This document shows, piece by piece, positions 28,007 to 37,100 of a stretch of 64,000 nt of DNA. The stretch comes from Mariniphaga sediminis (GTDB taxonomy: Bacteria; Bacteroidota; Bacteroidia; Bacteroidales; Prolixibacteraceae): positions 372,001 to 436,000 of the forward strand of contig NZ_QWET01000001.1 in assembly GCF_003573545.1 (NCBI RefSeq), read 5' to 3'. A program made the translations under genes and the position numbers. The notes beneath the pieces are model-generated. The model worked only from the letters and a program-made list of their open reading frames with translations, did not search any database and was not told where the DNA came from. Positions within the stretch are counted from its first letter, which is position 1. Each line of letters opens with the position of its first letter.

Positions 28007-28303
28007 ATGCCAACAGAAATTGTTACTACCGATGATTTGCGGGAATTCAAAATCGAATTACTTAAAGAAATCAGGCAGCTTTTTGCTGTCAACAGGGGAC
28101 AGCCTTCCAAAAAATGGTTAAAATCCTGTGAAGTCCGTAAGCTTCTTGGAATTTCCCCGGGCACCCTGCAAAACCTGCGTGTAAACGGAACTTTACCTTT
28201 TTCCAAAATTGGCGGGGTCATTTTTTACGACTACGAAGATATTCAAAAGATGATGGGAGAGAACCAGCAGAAAAATAACTTCCCGTTTCAATGTTCCCGA
28301 TGA
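28007..28303 (+). CDS. excisionase-like helix-turn-helix protein
   Basis: A 98-residue DNA-binding protein of the HTH_17/MerR-like excisionase type common in Bacteroidota integrative elements. The core is KKWLKSCEVRKLLGISPGTLQNLRVNGTLPFSKIGGVIFYDYEDIQKMM (residues ~35-85): a winged helix with the 'SPGTLQNLR-NGTLPFSKIGG' signature. In such elements this type of protein directs excision or regulates neighbouring replication and transfer genes. Its stop overlaps the next gene's start as ATGA, indicating translational coupling. Confidence 0.8.
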   Translation: MPTEIVTTDDLREFKIELLKEIRQLFAVNRGQPSKKWLKSCEVRKLLGISPGTLQNLRVNGTLPFSKIGGVIFYDYEDIQKMMGENQQKNNFPFQCSR

Positions 28304-28776
28304 ACTACATCAAACACCTTAACGGCTTTTTTGAAAAATCAGGTGATGATAAGAATTTGTCAGCGTACCATATCAGTTTATATATGAGCCTGTTTCAGCT
28401 TTGGAATTTAAACCGGTTTAAAAACCCTTTCCCGGTCGACCGGGAAGAGCTGATGCAGCTATCTCGCATTGGCTCCAAAAACACGTATGCCCGGTGTATG
28501 AAAGAATTACATCAGTGGGGATATATCGATTATTCCCCTTCCGGAAATTTTCATACGGGCAGAAAGGTTTCATGTACCAGGTTTGATACGCGAACAGGGA
28601 CACGATATGAGACGAGAACTGGTATACGAAGTGGGACAGTATTAAAGAATACAAACAATACAAACGGGGATAAACAGGGAACCCCCAAAATTTTTGAAAA
28701 TGGAAGAGGAAAAAAAGTCAACAGAAAAAGCCCGCACTATGTGGAAACCGATAAAGATTATTCCGAACCCCTATGA
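28300..28776 (+). CDS. replication-initiator-like winged-helix protein with Arg/Thr-Gly tail
   Basis: A 158-residue protein; ATG 28300 overlaps the previous stop (ATGA), so it is preferred to ATG 28291. Residues ~10-95 (HISLYMSLFQLWNLNRFKNPFPVDREELMQLSRIGSKNTYARCMKELHQWGYIDY) look like the N-terminal winged helix of phage or plasmid initiators of the DnaD/RepA-N kind. After it comes a repetitive tail (RFDTRTGTRYETRTGIRSGT) and a basic C-terminus. Together with the ATPase that overlaps its end it resembles an initiator plus helicase-loader pair. No sequence proof of replication activity is available, and it is often annotated as a transcriptional regulator in mobile elements. Confidence 0.6.
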   Translation: MNYIKHLNGFFEKSGDDKNLSAYHISLYMSLFQLWNLNRFKNPFPVDREELMQLSRIGSKNTYARCMKELHQWGYIDYSPSGNFHTGRKVSCTRFDTRTGTRYETRTGIRSGTVLKNTNNTNGDKQGTPKIFENGRGKKVNRKSPHYVETDKDYSEPL

Positions 28777-29425
28777 AGAAATTGCCGAATTTAAAAATGG
28801 CCAGTTTCATTTTAATTTCTCCGGTTGCTGCCGCTGGCTCGAAAGCCAGGGTAGAAAGATGTTTGGCCCGCACTTCCTGATTTACCCGGAAGATCATGAC
28901 CTCATCCTGACCCTGCTGGTATATGCCATTGCAGACCTGGAAAACTGTCAAAAACGTAATCTGAACCTGAAAAAAGGAATTTTGCTGACAGGCCCTGTTG
29001 GCTGTGGTAAAACATCACTGATAACATTGGTCGGGTTCTTTTTCCCGAATGCGCAACAATACACCGTGAAATCGACCCGTGAAATTGCTTTCGAATTTGA
29101 AAAAGAGGGGTACACAGTCATCAACCGCTTTGGAAAGGGAACAGTAAGTGCAACGGGTAACTCCCCGCCGCCAGGAATTTACTGTTTCGACGATCTCGGT
29201 ATTGAACAACCCCAAAAATACTTTGGAAATGAATGCAATGTAATGGCCGAAATTCTACTCAGCCGTTACGATTTGTTTATTTCGAATGGGGTTCCTACCC
29301 ATGTAACCACCAACCTTTCCGCTTCGGAACTGGAGGAAAAATACGGCAACCGCATTCGCAGCCGTATGCGTGAAATGTTTAACCTGGTGGCCTTCAATAA
29401 AAACTCTAGGGATAAACGAACCTGA
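28700..29425 (+). CDS. DnaC/IstB-like AAA+ ATPase (helicase-loader-like)
   Basis: A 241-residue cytoplasmic ATPase starting at ATG 28700 (MEEEKKSTEK; TTG 28694 is less likely), overlapping the upstream gene by 77 bases in another frame. Walker A is GPVGCGKT (residues 98-105), Walker B is YCFDDLG near 168, sensor-1-like THVTTNLS near 215 and an Arg-finger-like RIRSRMREMFN near the end. Proteins of this type load replicative helicases for phages and mobile elements or assist transposases. The neighbouring gene argues for the former. It is the last gene of the module; no transposase or integrase follows. Confidence 0.75.
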   Translation: MEEEKKSTEKARTMWKPIKIIPNPYEEIAEFKNGQFHFNFSGCCRWLESQGRKMFGPHFLIYPEDHDLILTLLVYAIADLENCQKRNLNLKKGILLTGPVGCGKTSLITLVGFFFPNAQQYTVKSTREIAFEFEKEGYTVINRFGKGTVSATGNSPPPGIYCFDDLGIEQPQKYFGNECNVMAEILLSRYDLFISNGVPTHVTTNLSASELEEKYGNRIRSRMREMFNLVAFNKNSRDKRT

Positions 29426-29659
29426 ACCCAGTAAAGACTGGATAAAAAGTGAAGTATGTGGAAGTGTTTGTCTGAGTTTGGCTTAGGTGGGGACGTTTTT
29501 AATAAGAGTTGTTGTTCTGGTTCTTGTATGTTAATGAAGAGACTGATTTAATAATACTACCTTCCTGTGTAAAAGAGTATATCTGTACTTCCAGTACGTT
29601 CCTGCAGGATAAAATAAACCAGATATATAAAAACCGTCGCTGTCTACAAACTCCCTTCC

Positions 29660-29903
29660 CAATAGCATACAACGGAACATTTGTTATCCACTGTTCTTCC
29701 TTATAATCGGTTAATGAAGTGCGAATTGCTTTTGAAGGTTTGTATTTCTCGCAGAACAGCCGGAAACTTTTTGATTTCAGGTTTTCGCCCGATTTCACTT
29801 CGACCGGGATAACCTTTCCTTCTTCCTGGATAACAAAATCAACCTCGGAAGTACTCCGTTCATTTGTCCAGTAGCCGATATAGCGTTCGCTATTCAACCG
29901 CAC
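29660..29903 (-). pseudogene. C-terminal remnant of an AAA ATPase with DUF4143 domain
   Basis: On the minus strand about 80 codons read YWTNERSTSEVDFVIQEEGKVIPVEVKSGENLKSKSFRLFCEKYKPSKAIRTS...NVPLYAIG. This is the restriction-endonuclease-like tail (with the D-x9-E-V-K core) of the large DUF4143 ATPase family, whose full members are ~380-400 residues. No ATPase domain exists upstream (29904-30028), and the downstream frame (to 29499) is not related to the family. It is a leftover, probably from an earlier insertion at this mobile site. Confidence 0.75.
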
Positions 29904-30028
29904 AACAGGTATATTATACCAAATAAGTATGAGGAATGATAAAATGAAAAATGTAATTTTGATATAATTTAAAAATAGATAGGGTTGTGATTCCCCTACG
30001 ACGATTTAAGTGTAAAAATCTATAAGAT

Positions 30029-31585
30029 ATGAGGCAGCTTAAATTTATTATTTTACTTCTCCTTTTATTTTTTGATATTGTATCTAACGCGGAGAATAAA
30101 AGATTTCCCAATATAGTTTATATACTTGCCGACGACCTTGGCTATGGCGATGTTTCCTGTTTAAATGAAGACTCAAAACTACATACGCCTAACATCGACA
30201 AGTTAGCAAGCGAAGGTATTTTGTTTACTGATGTGCATACCAGTTCGTCGGTATGCACACCGACACGTTACGGGATACTTACGGGGCGCTACAATTGGAG
30301 GTCAAGGTTGAAAAAAGGGGTGTTAAGCGGCTACTCCAAATCTTTGATTGAGCAGGACAGGCTGACAGTTGCCGAATTACTTAAAGAAAAAGGCTACTTG
30401 ACAGCCTATATCGGAAAGTGGCACCTGGGATGGGACTGGCATTTTAAAGGAGGTGTTACCGAAGATATTAATTCATTAAAAAGTACCCCGGAAGTTGATT
30501 TTTCAAAGCCAATTGAGAACGGACCAATGTCCCATGGGTTCGATTACTCGTATGGCTTTTGCGGGTCGCTCGATATGCCACCGTATGTTTACGTAGAGAA
30601 CGGAGTGCCTACCATGGTTCCGACAAAAACAACCGTATCCGTTGACGATAAAGGTTTTTGGCGCGAAGGGCTTACTTCCGATGATTTCAACCATGCCGGA
30701 GTGTTGCAACATGTCACAGATAAGGCTGTTCGTTACATTGAAGAGCAGGCAGGAAAAACTTCACCATTCTTTTTGTATCTCCCTTTACCGGCGCCGCATA
30801 CGCCCATATTGCCTTCTTCTGAGTTTATAGGTAAAAGCAATACCAATTTCTACGGAGATTTTGTTTTGCAGGTTGACGATGTAGTAGGCCAGGTTATCGG
30901 GGCACTCGAAAAAAACGGACTCAAAGGCAATACACTTATTTTCTTTACAAGCGACAATGGCTGTTCGCCAAAAGCCAATTTTAATGAATTGGCAAGGGTG
31001 GGGCATGACCCGAGTTATATTTTCCGGGGCCATAAAGCTGATATTTATGAAGGGGGGCATCGTGTCCCATTTATCGTTGCCTGCCCATCAATATTTAAAG
31101 GCGGGCGTATTTCAAATGAAGTAATATGCACCACCGACTTTATGGCAACCTGTGCCGAATTGGTAGGTTATGCTATACCGGATGATATCGCAGAAGACAG
31201 TTACAGCATGGTTCCGGTATTAAAAGGGGAAAGATTGAATAATCCATTGCGCGAAGCAACCGTCCACCATTCAATCTATGGTGAATTTGCCATCAGGCAG
31301 GGTAAGTGGAAATTAATCATGTGTCCCGGGTCTGGTGGATGGAGTGATCCCAAGCCGGGGAAAGAAAGTGAAGGTTTTCCTGATGTTCAATTATATGACC
31401 TCGAATCAGATCCTGGAGAAGAAAATAACCTGCAAACTCAGTTCCCTGGTAAGCTGAAAGAATTGAAACAATTGCTTTCATCCTATATTATTAATGGGCG
31501 GAGTACTCCCGGCGAGAAACAAAATAATGAATCAGCAGGTGGATGGGATCAAATACACTGGATTGATCTTTCTGATAAAAACTGA
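30029..31585 (+). CDS. secreted sulfatase (type I, formylglycine)
   Basis: A 518-residue exported enzyme with a signal peptide (...LFFDIVSNA). It has the type I sulfatase signatures: metal-binding VYILADDLGYGD near the start, catalytic C76-T-P-T-R80 followed by YGILTGRY (the Cys is matured to formylglycine), LTAYIGKWHLGWD with the Lys/His ligands, TPILPSSEF and the second metal site IFFTSDNGCSPKAN. It hydrolyses sulfate esters, probably on a glycan. An anaerobic-type maturase (anSME) gene is not in the window. It stands alone between the mobile module and PUL 2, so it may serve PUL 2 or a lost neighbour. The subfamily is not assigned. Confidence 0.93.
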   Translation: MRQLKFIILLLLLFFDIVSNAENKRFPNIVYILADDLGYGDVSCLNEDSKLHTPNIDKLASEGILFTDVHTSSSVCTPTRYGILTGRYNWRSRLKKGVLSGYSKSLIEQDRLTVAELLKEKGYLTAYIGKWHLGWDWHFKGGVTEDINSLKSTPEVDFSKPIENGPMSHGFDYSYGFCGSLDMPPYVYVENGVPTMVPTKTTVSVDDKGFWREGLTSDDFNHAGVLQHVTDKAVRYIEEQAGKTSPFFLYLPLPAPHTPILPSSEFIGKSNTNFYGDFVLQVDDVVGQVIGALEKNGLKGNTLIFFTSDNGCSPKANFNELARVGHDPSYIFRGHKADIYEGGHRVPFIVACPSIFKGGRISNEVICTTDFMATCAELVGYAIPDDIAEDSYSMVPVLKGERLNNPLREATVHHSIYGEFAIRQGKWKLIMCPGSGGWSDPKPGKESEGFPDVQLYDLESDPGEENNLQTQFPGKLKELKQLLSSYIINGRSTPGEKQNNESAGGWDQIHWIDLSDKN

Positions 31586-31606
31586 TCAACAATTACATTT
31601 AAAATA

Positions 31607-31813
31607 GCTCAGGCCGGCTTTCCAATAATCCATGTAGTTGGCGATAAAGTAGTGCCAGTGAAAGAAAATACCGAACTTTTTGAAAAGAGAATTAGAGAGG
31701 CAGAAGGTTTCATATTTGTCATACACAAACCAAAGATAGGGCATCATCCTCATTGTTTAACCGATCCTACACCGATTGTCAACTTTATATGTAATCAAAC
31801 TGAAGTTTATTGA
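31607..31813 (+). pseudogene. C-terminal remnant of an alpha/beta hydrolase (esterase)
   Basis: Without any start codon, 68 codons read AQAGFPIIHVVGDKVVPVKENTELFEKR...VIHKPKIGHHPHCLTDPTPIVNFI and end in TGA. The VGD-x-VVPV-EN segment and the GHHPH-L-P-PIV-FI end are typical of PUL-linked alpha/beta hydrolases, carrying the acid and the catalytic His. The nucleophile half is missing. The remainder of the gap up to 32068 (31814-32068) shows no gene; a poor TAATTTAG box at about 32022-32029 is the only promoter-like text before the sigma gene. Confidence 0.7.
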
Positions 31814-32068
31814 TCACGCAATGGCGAAATTATTTTGTAATCAAACATAGATTCGTCAAAGCAATCTCAATAGGAGACAAGGGTTATTGTTGTGGTTGGT
31901 GAGTTAATGATATGAATTTCAAAGTATTAATAGGTAGATCTACCGATTTTAACCCGATATAAAACTGTGTGAACATTTGACATTAACGATCCCTTTTTTC
32001 TGACTCAATAGCGATATTTTTTTAATTTAGCGCCCTCAAAAGGTTTATAAACCGGTATTAGTTATTTT

Positions 32069-32683
32069 ATGGTCAAACCGCTTGTGAAAATAGATGAATC
32101 TGTAATCGCCAGAGTGAGGAAGGGCGATGTGACTGCTTTTGATGTGTTGTACAGAACCTATTGTCAGCGACTGTTTTGCTTTGTTTTGCAGATCATTAAA
32201 ACGGAGACCGATGCTGAAGAGATCGTTCAGGAGGTGTTTCTGAAGCTTTGGGAAACACGCCTGCAAATCGATAAACATGCCGTGTTTGAATCTTACCTGT
32301 TCACTATTGCCCACAACACAACAATAAGCCTCATCAGAAAAAGGCTTTCCGAAAAAAAGTATATCGACTATATTTCTTCACTTCAGGAGGTTACGTCGGC
32401 ATCAGAACCTGACGGGGAAACGGAATTTAAGGAACTTTCACAACAATTGCAGAATCTGTTAGAAAAGCTTCCCCCCCGGCAGAAAGAGGTTTTTCTTTTG
32501 CATCGCGAAGAAGGACTTACCTATCAGCAAATAGCGGAAAAGCTGGATATTTCAAAGAATACGGTGGAAAACCATATTGCAAAAGCCCTGCAATTCCTGC
32601 GCAAGAACCTCGGCGGGGGACATTTTTCCTCCTTATTGTTTATTTGTCTTTTTCTGGAATCACAAAGCGGAGTGTTTATATAG
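32069..32683 (+). CDS. ECF RNA polymerase sigma factor of PUL 2 (FecI-like)
   Basis: A 204-residue ECF sigma factor. Region 2: FDVLYRTYCQRLFCFVLQIIKTETDAEEIVQEVFLKLWE (residues ~25-65); region 4: LPPRQKEVFLLHREEGLTYQQIAEKLDISKNTVENHIAKALQFLRKNL (residues ~133-182). It starts at ATG 32069. The sigma is followed by a FecR gene after a 194-base gap in which I see no gene, then by an STN-containing SusC gene, so it should control PUL 2. It is only distantly similar to the sigma factor of PUL 1, so the two circuits are probably insulated. Confidence 0.93.
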   Translation: MVKPLVKIDESVIARVRKGDVTAFDVLYRTYCQRLFCFVLQIIKTETDAEEIVQEVFLKLWETRLQIDKHAVFESYLFTIAHNTTISLIRKRLSEKKYIDYISSLQEVTSASEPDGETEFKELSQQLQNLLEKLPPRQKEVFLLHREEGLTYQQIAEKLDISKNTVENHIAKALQFLRKNLGGGHFSSLLFICLFLESQSGVFI

Positions 32684-32877
32684 ATGGAGAAAATAATAAA
32701 AAGTGGGACTGTTCAATAGCCTTCCGTTCCCTTCTCAGGGTAATTGAGTTTTACTTCTGTAATAACTGAGAAAAAAAAATTGTACCTCAGGTAGTGGTTT
32801 ATGCAAAGTTAAACGTAAACTAAATAGTTTTTCGCTTTGAATAAAGCAAAATATATTTTTAGACTACATTTACAATA

Positions 32878-33957
32878 ATGGATAAAGAACTGTTTCAGAA
32901 ATATTTGAATAACAATTGTAACCCTGAAGAATTGCAGGAAACGTTCAGGTGGCTGAAAGAAGAAGCAGGAAGCCTGCACGGAAAGAGGATGTTGGAACAG
33001 TTCTGGAAAGAGTATAATTCCGGGAACATCTACGTTGAAGAAGACAGGGTGGAAAGAATGCTGGATAAGTTGCATCATCGGTTAAACCTGTACAATTTTG
33101 AACACAAGCTTATAAAGAATGCGCAAAGCACTTCAACCACATTTCAGCGTATAACTTTTTTCCTCAGCCGGGCGGCAGCAATCCTCTTTATTCCGGTGCT
33201 GTTGACGCTTGTATATACATGGTCTCGTCCTAATTTGAGCGAGAGTGAAACTTCCCGTATGACCGGGAATATAGAGGTGGTAGCCCCGGTAGGTTCGCGA
33301 ACCTTTATCGAATTGCCGGATGGCACGGGTGTCCACCTGAACCACGGCAGCAAACTTTCGTATCCCCATAAATTTACGGGAGGGAAGCGCAGGGTATCAC
33401 TCAGCGGAGAGGCCTATTTTGTGGTGACAGAAAACCATGAGCGACCCTTTCTTGTAGATGCCGGGGATTTGGTTGTTACTGCACTGGGAACAGAATTCAA
33501 TGTCATGGCCTATTCCGGTCAACCCAGGTTGGAGACAACCCTGGCTCAGGGGAAAGTGCTTGTACAAAGGAAATTGCCGGATAACCGGCTGGAAACTCTC
33601 CAGGAAATGAGGCCGGGCCAGCACCTGAGTTATCTGCTGGAGGAAAACAGTTTTTCCTGTGTAAAAAGAGACATACAAAAATATATACTATGGAAAGACG
33701 GGCTGCTGATGTTCAAAGATGATCCGTTGGAGGAAATTACTCAACGGCTGGCCAGATGGTACAATGTTGAGTTTATTTTTAGTAATGATTCATTGAAGGA
33801 TTATCCTTTCACCGCTACGTTTGTAGATGAAACCCTGTCTCAGGCGCTCGATCTTTTGTGCCTTGCCATTCCGATGGACTATCAGGTCACGCCCCGGGTC
33901 AAACAGCCCGACGGGACCTTTACCAAACAAAAAGTCATTATAAACTCAAAAAAGTAA
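32878..33957 (+). CDS. FecR-family anti-sigma factor of PUL 2
   Basis: A 359-residue inner-membrane protein: cytoplasmic N-terminal part (FQKYLNNNCNPEELQETFRWLKEE), one membrane helix (about residues 96-115, SRAAAILFIPVLLTLVYTW), a periplasmic FecR domain (LPDGTGVHLNHGSKLSYPHKF, LSGEAYFVVTENHERPFLV, ALGTEFNVMAY) and a DUF4974 tail (LLMFKDDPLEEITQRLARWYNVEFIF, FTATFVDETLSQALDLL). It is the partner of the sigma factor upstream and the SusC STN domain downstream. The domain order is the same as in the PUL 1 FecR, but the sequences differ widely. Confidence 0.93.
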   Translation: MDKELFQKYLNNNCNPEELQETFRWLKEEAGSLHGKRMLEQFWKEYNSGNIYVEEDRVERMLDKLHHRLNLYNFEHKLIKNAQSTSTTFQRITFFLSRAAAILFIPVLLTLVYTWSRPNLSESETSRMTGNIEVVAPVGSRTFIELPDGTGVHLNHGSKLSYPHKFTGGKRRVSLSGEAYFVVTENHERPFLVDAGDLVVTALGTEFNVMAYSGQPRLETTLAQGKVLVQRKLPDNRLETLQEMRPGQHLSYLLEENSFSCVKRDIQKYILWKDGLLMFKDDPLEEITQRLARWYNVEFIFSNDSLKDYPFTATFVDETLSQALDLLCLAIPMDYQVTPRVKQPDGTFTKQKVIINSKK

Positions 33958-34027
33958 GTTATTTGTAACCTGACATTAAAAAAATCAAAATGCCTATGGA
34001 GTAAGATCTGCTGCTGACAACAAAAAA

Positions 34028-34055
34028 GCAGAAAGATGCGCACACATCCTTCTGC
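34028..34055 (+). promoter_or_regulatory. hairpin between fecR and susC (PUL 2)
   Basis: An 11-base stem (gcagaaagatg with catccttctgc, ten of eleven paired) around a six-base loop, 70 bases after the fecR stop and 47 bases before the susC start. It corresponds in position, not in sequence, to the hairpin of PUL 1. An in-frame ATG at 34036 lies inside the stem and was therefore not taken as the susC start. Confidence 0.5.
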
Positions 34056-34101
34056 TTCACGTGATTTAAAAGAAATTTTTAAACCTATTAAAAACAAAAG
34101 T

Positions 34102-37100
34102 ATGAAATTTCGCAAAAGAAAAGATGCGGGAGGGATAGTAAATCGCTCCGTACTTAAAATTTTAATGATTATGAAACTTACTACCTGTCTGTTTCTGATT
34201 TCAACCCTCGGCGTACTGGCGAATTTGTCGTATGCACAAAATACAAAGCTGACGCTTCACTTTAAAAACACTCCGGTGGAGCAAGTACTTTCGGCCATAG
34301 AAAACCAGAGTGAGTTCTTTTTTCTTTACAGCAAAAAGGCAGTTGACGTGGAACGTACAGTGGATATTTCTGCTAACGACGAGACTGTAATGACTATCCT
34401 GAATGAACTTTTCAGGAAAGAGAATGTGCACTACATTATCAAAGGACGGCATATCGTCCTTTCAGCCCGGGACAACCTGTGGAATACCGAATCCCTGGTT
34501 TACCAGCAACATACGGTTTCCGGTAAAGTTACTGACTCCGGCGGCTCACCTCTTCCCGGTGTAACAGTTGTAATTAAAGGCACCACTCATGGTACGGTAA
34601 CGAATGCGGACGGGGAGTATTCTATTTCTAACTTTCCTGAAGATGCTGTATTAGTGTTTTCGTTTGTGGGAATGAAGACACAGGAAATACCTGTGGCAGG
34701 AAAAGCATCAATCAATGTAGTGATGGCAGAAGAGACAGTTGGGATTAAAGAGGTTGTGGCGATTGGATATGGTACGATGAAAAAAGTGAATTTGACTGGA
34801 TCTATTTCTTCCGTTTCAGCGGGTGAGTTAGAAAAGAACCCTGTACAAAATCCATTGCAGGCATTACAGGGCAAGACACCAGGAATGCAGATTGTACAAA
34901 ATTCAGGTGAACCAGGGAATGAAGGTTATCAAATTCGTATCAGGGGGCTTAATTCATACGGGAGTTCAAACAATCCTTTGGTCATCATTGATGGAGTGGC
35001 CGGATCGTTGGATTTACTAAATCCTATAGATATTGAATCGGTATCCGTGTTGAAAGATGCTTCGTCAAGTGCTATATATGGAGCCAGAGCAGCAAATGGT
35101 GTTATTCTCATAACTACAAAATCAGGAGAAAAAGAACCAATGAGTTTGACTTACAGAGGGAATTTTGCGGTGCATGATGCTATTATGCCATTTGATTTTA
35201 TGAAGTTTGATACAGCGGCTGATTTTATGGAAGCTTTAAATGCAGCAGCTGATAATAATGAAGCTGTAGGTTATGCTGCAGCTCACCGTAAGTATTCGCA
35301 AGCTGAAATTGATCAATATAGAAATAATCCGGGTAGTAATCCTAATTTTGATTGGTTGGATTACATGATGCAATCGCCATTAGTAATGAACCACCATTTG
35401 GGTGCATCAGGTGGTACCGAAAAGGCGAGATACAATGTCTCCTTGGGGTATTACGACCAAAGTGGAGTGTTAAGGGGCTATGATTATAATAAATATACAG
35501 GCAAAGCTAAATTTGATTTTAAAATCAATAAACATATAGAAGTTGGAACTAATGTCATGTTTGGTTCGGGATTAAGAGAAGGAGCTTACTTGGATGCAAG
35601 AGATACCTGGTGGTGTACATTAATACAGCGGCCTACGTATGAGCCTAAGTTATCAGACGGGAGATGGACTTATTCGGCTTTTAGTCAGGAGTACACAAAT
35701 AAAAACCCGGCTCTTTCAATAAACAGAGAGGCAGCAGGATATAAGGACACTCATGAATATAATGTGATTACAAGCGCTTATCTACGAATAAATTTTTTGA
35801 AAAACTTTTCTTGGGATATTACCGGTGCAATGAATTATGACAGGGCTGAAGTTAAAGCTCATCAAAAGGTAGTACCCCAATATCTATATCATTCAGGAGA
35901 ATATTTTTATAATTGGGCTAAGTTTACCGAGATATCGTTGCAGGATACGTGGAAGAAATCAGTTAATAATACCGTCTACTCTACATTAAAATATAGTATT
36001 CTGCTGAACGAATCCCACGATATTAATTTAATAATTGGCTATAATCAAGAGAACTTCAAATATGAATACCTTGAGGGATATAGAAGAGGATTTAGTAGTG
36101 GAAATTTAGATGCTTTGTCTGCTGGAGAAACAGGAGAGATGGTTGGTACCGGGGATATTACAGATTGGGCTTTGCAATCAGTATTTGGCCGTGCGAACTA
36201 CGATTATAAGGGCAGATATTTATTTGAAACTTCTTTCAGATATGATGGCAGTTCACGTTTCCACCCGGATCACCGATGGGGGTTCTTTCCTTCATTGTCT
36301 GCAGGATGGAGATTATCAGAGGAACCATTTATGGATGATATTTCATGGGTAGATAACATTAAGTTGAGAGGTTCATGGGGACAATTGGGGAACCAGGATG
36401 TAGGTGCTTATCCCTATCAAGCGACAATTAATATTGGCAATAATTATCCTTTTTCTGGTGAAGTTTCTCAAGGAGTTTATTATAACACTTTTAATAACGA
36501 TAAAATAAGTTGGGAGACTACAGAAATAAATAATATTGGTGTCGATCTAAGTATTTACAGAGGACTTTTTTCAGTTAGCCTGGATGTCTATCAGAAAAAT
36601 ACTTCAGGCATAATAAGAAATATGCAAGTCCCAAGTGCTTTGGGTTTATCCGGACCCACAATCAACGGTGGTAAAATGAAAAATACCGGGTATGAGTTAA
36701 TAGTGGGGCATAGTAAGAAATTAAATGAATTTAATTACCAGATTAGTGCTACCTTATCTCGTTTCAAAAATACATTGGTTGATTACGGTGCAAGACACAT
36801 AAGCGGTCTGTATATTTATGAAGAAGGTCTTCCTTACAAGTCTTATTATATGCATGAGTTTGCCGGAATTTTCCAGGATCAGGAAGATATCGAAAGCTCT
36901 GCAAATCATCCTTATAAGGTTTATCCGGGAGCCATAAAATTAAAAGATCAGAATGATGATGGTGTTATAAATGGAGATGACAGAAAAGTTATAGATGGTG
37001 CATATCCAAAATTTGATGGGGGCTTGAACCTGGCATTCCAATATAAAAATTTTGATTTTTCCGCTTTTATTTATGGTGTATATGGGAAAAAGTTTTACGG

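Noticed and set aside
34036-34101. Earlier ATG for the second SusC gene
   Set aside because: It lies inside a stable hairpin and would add a non-signal N-terminus; ATG 34102 gives a normal start.
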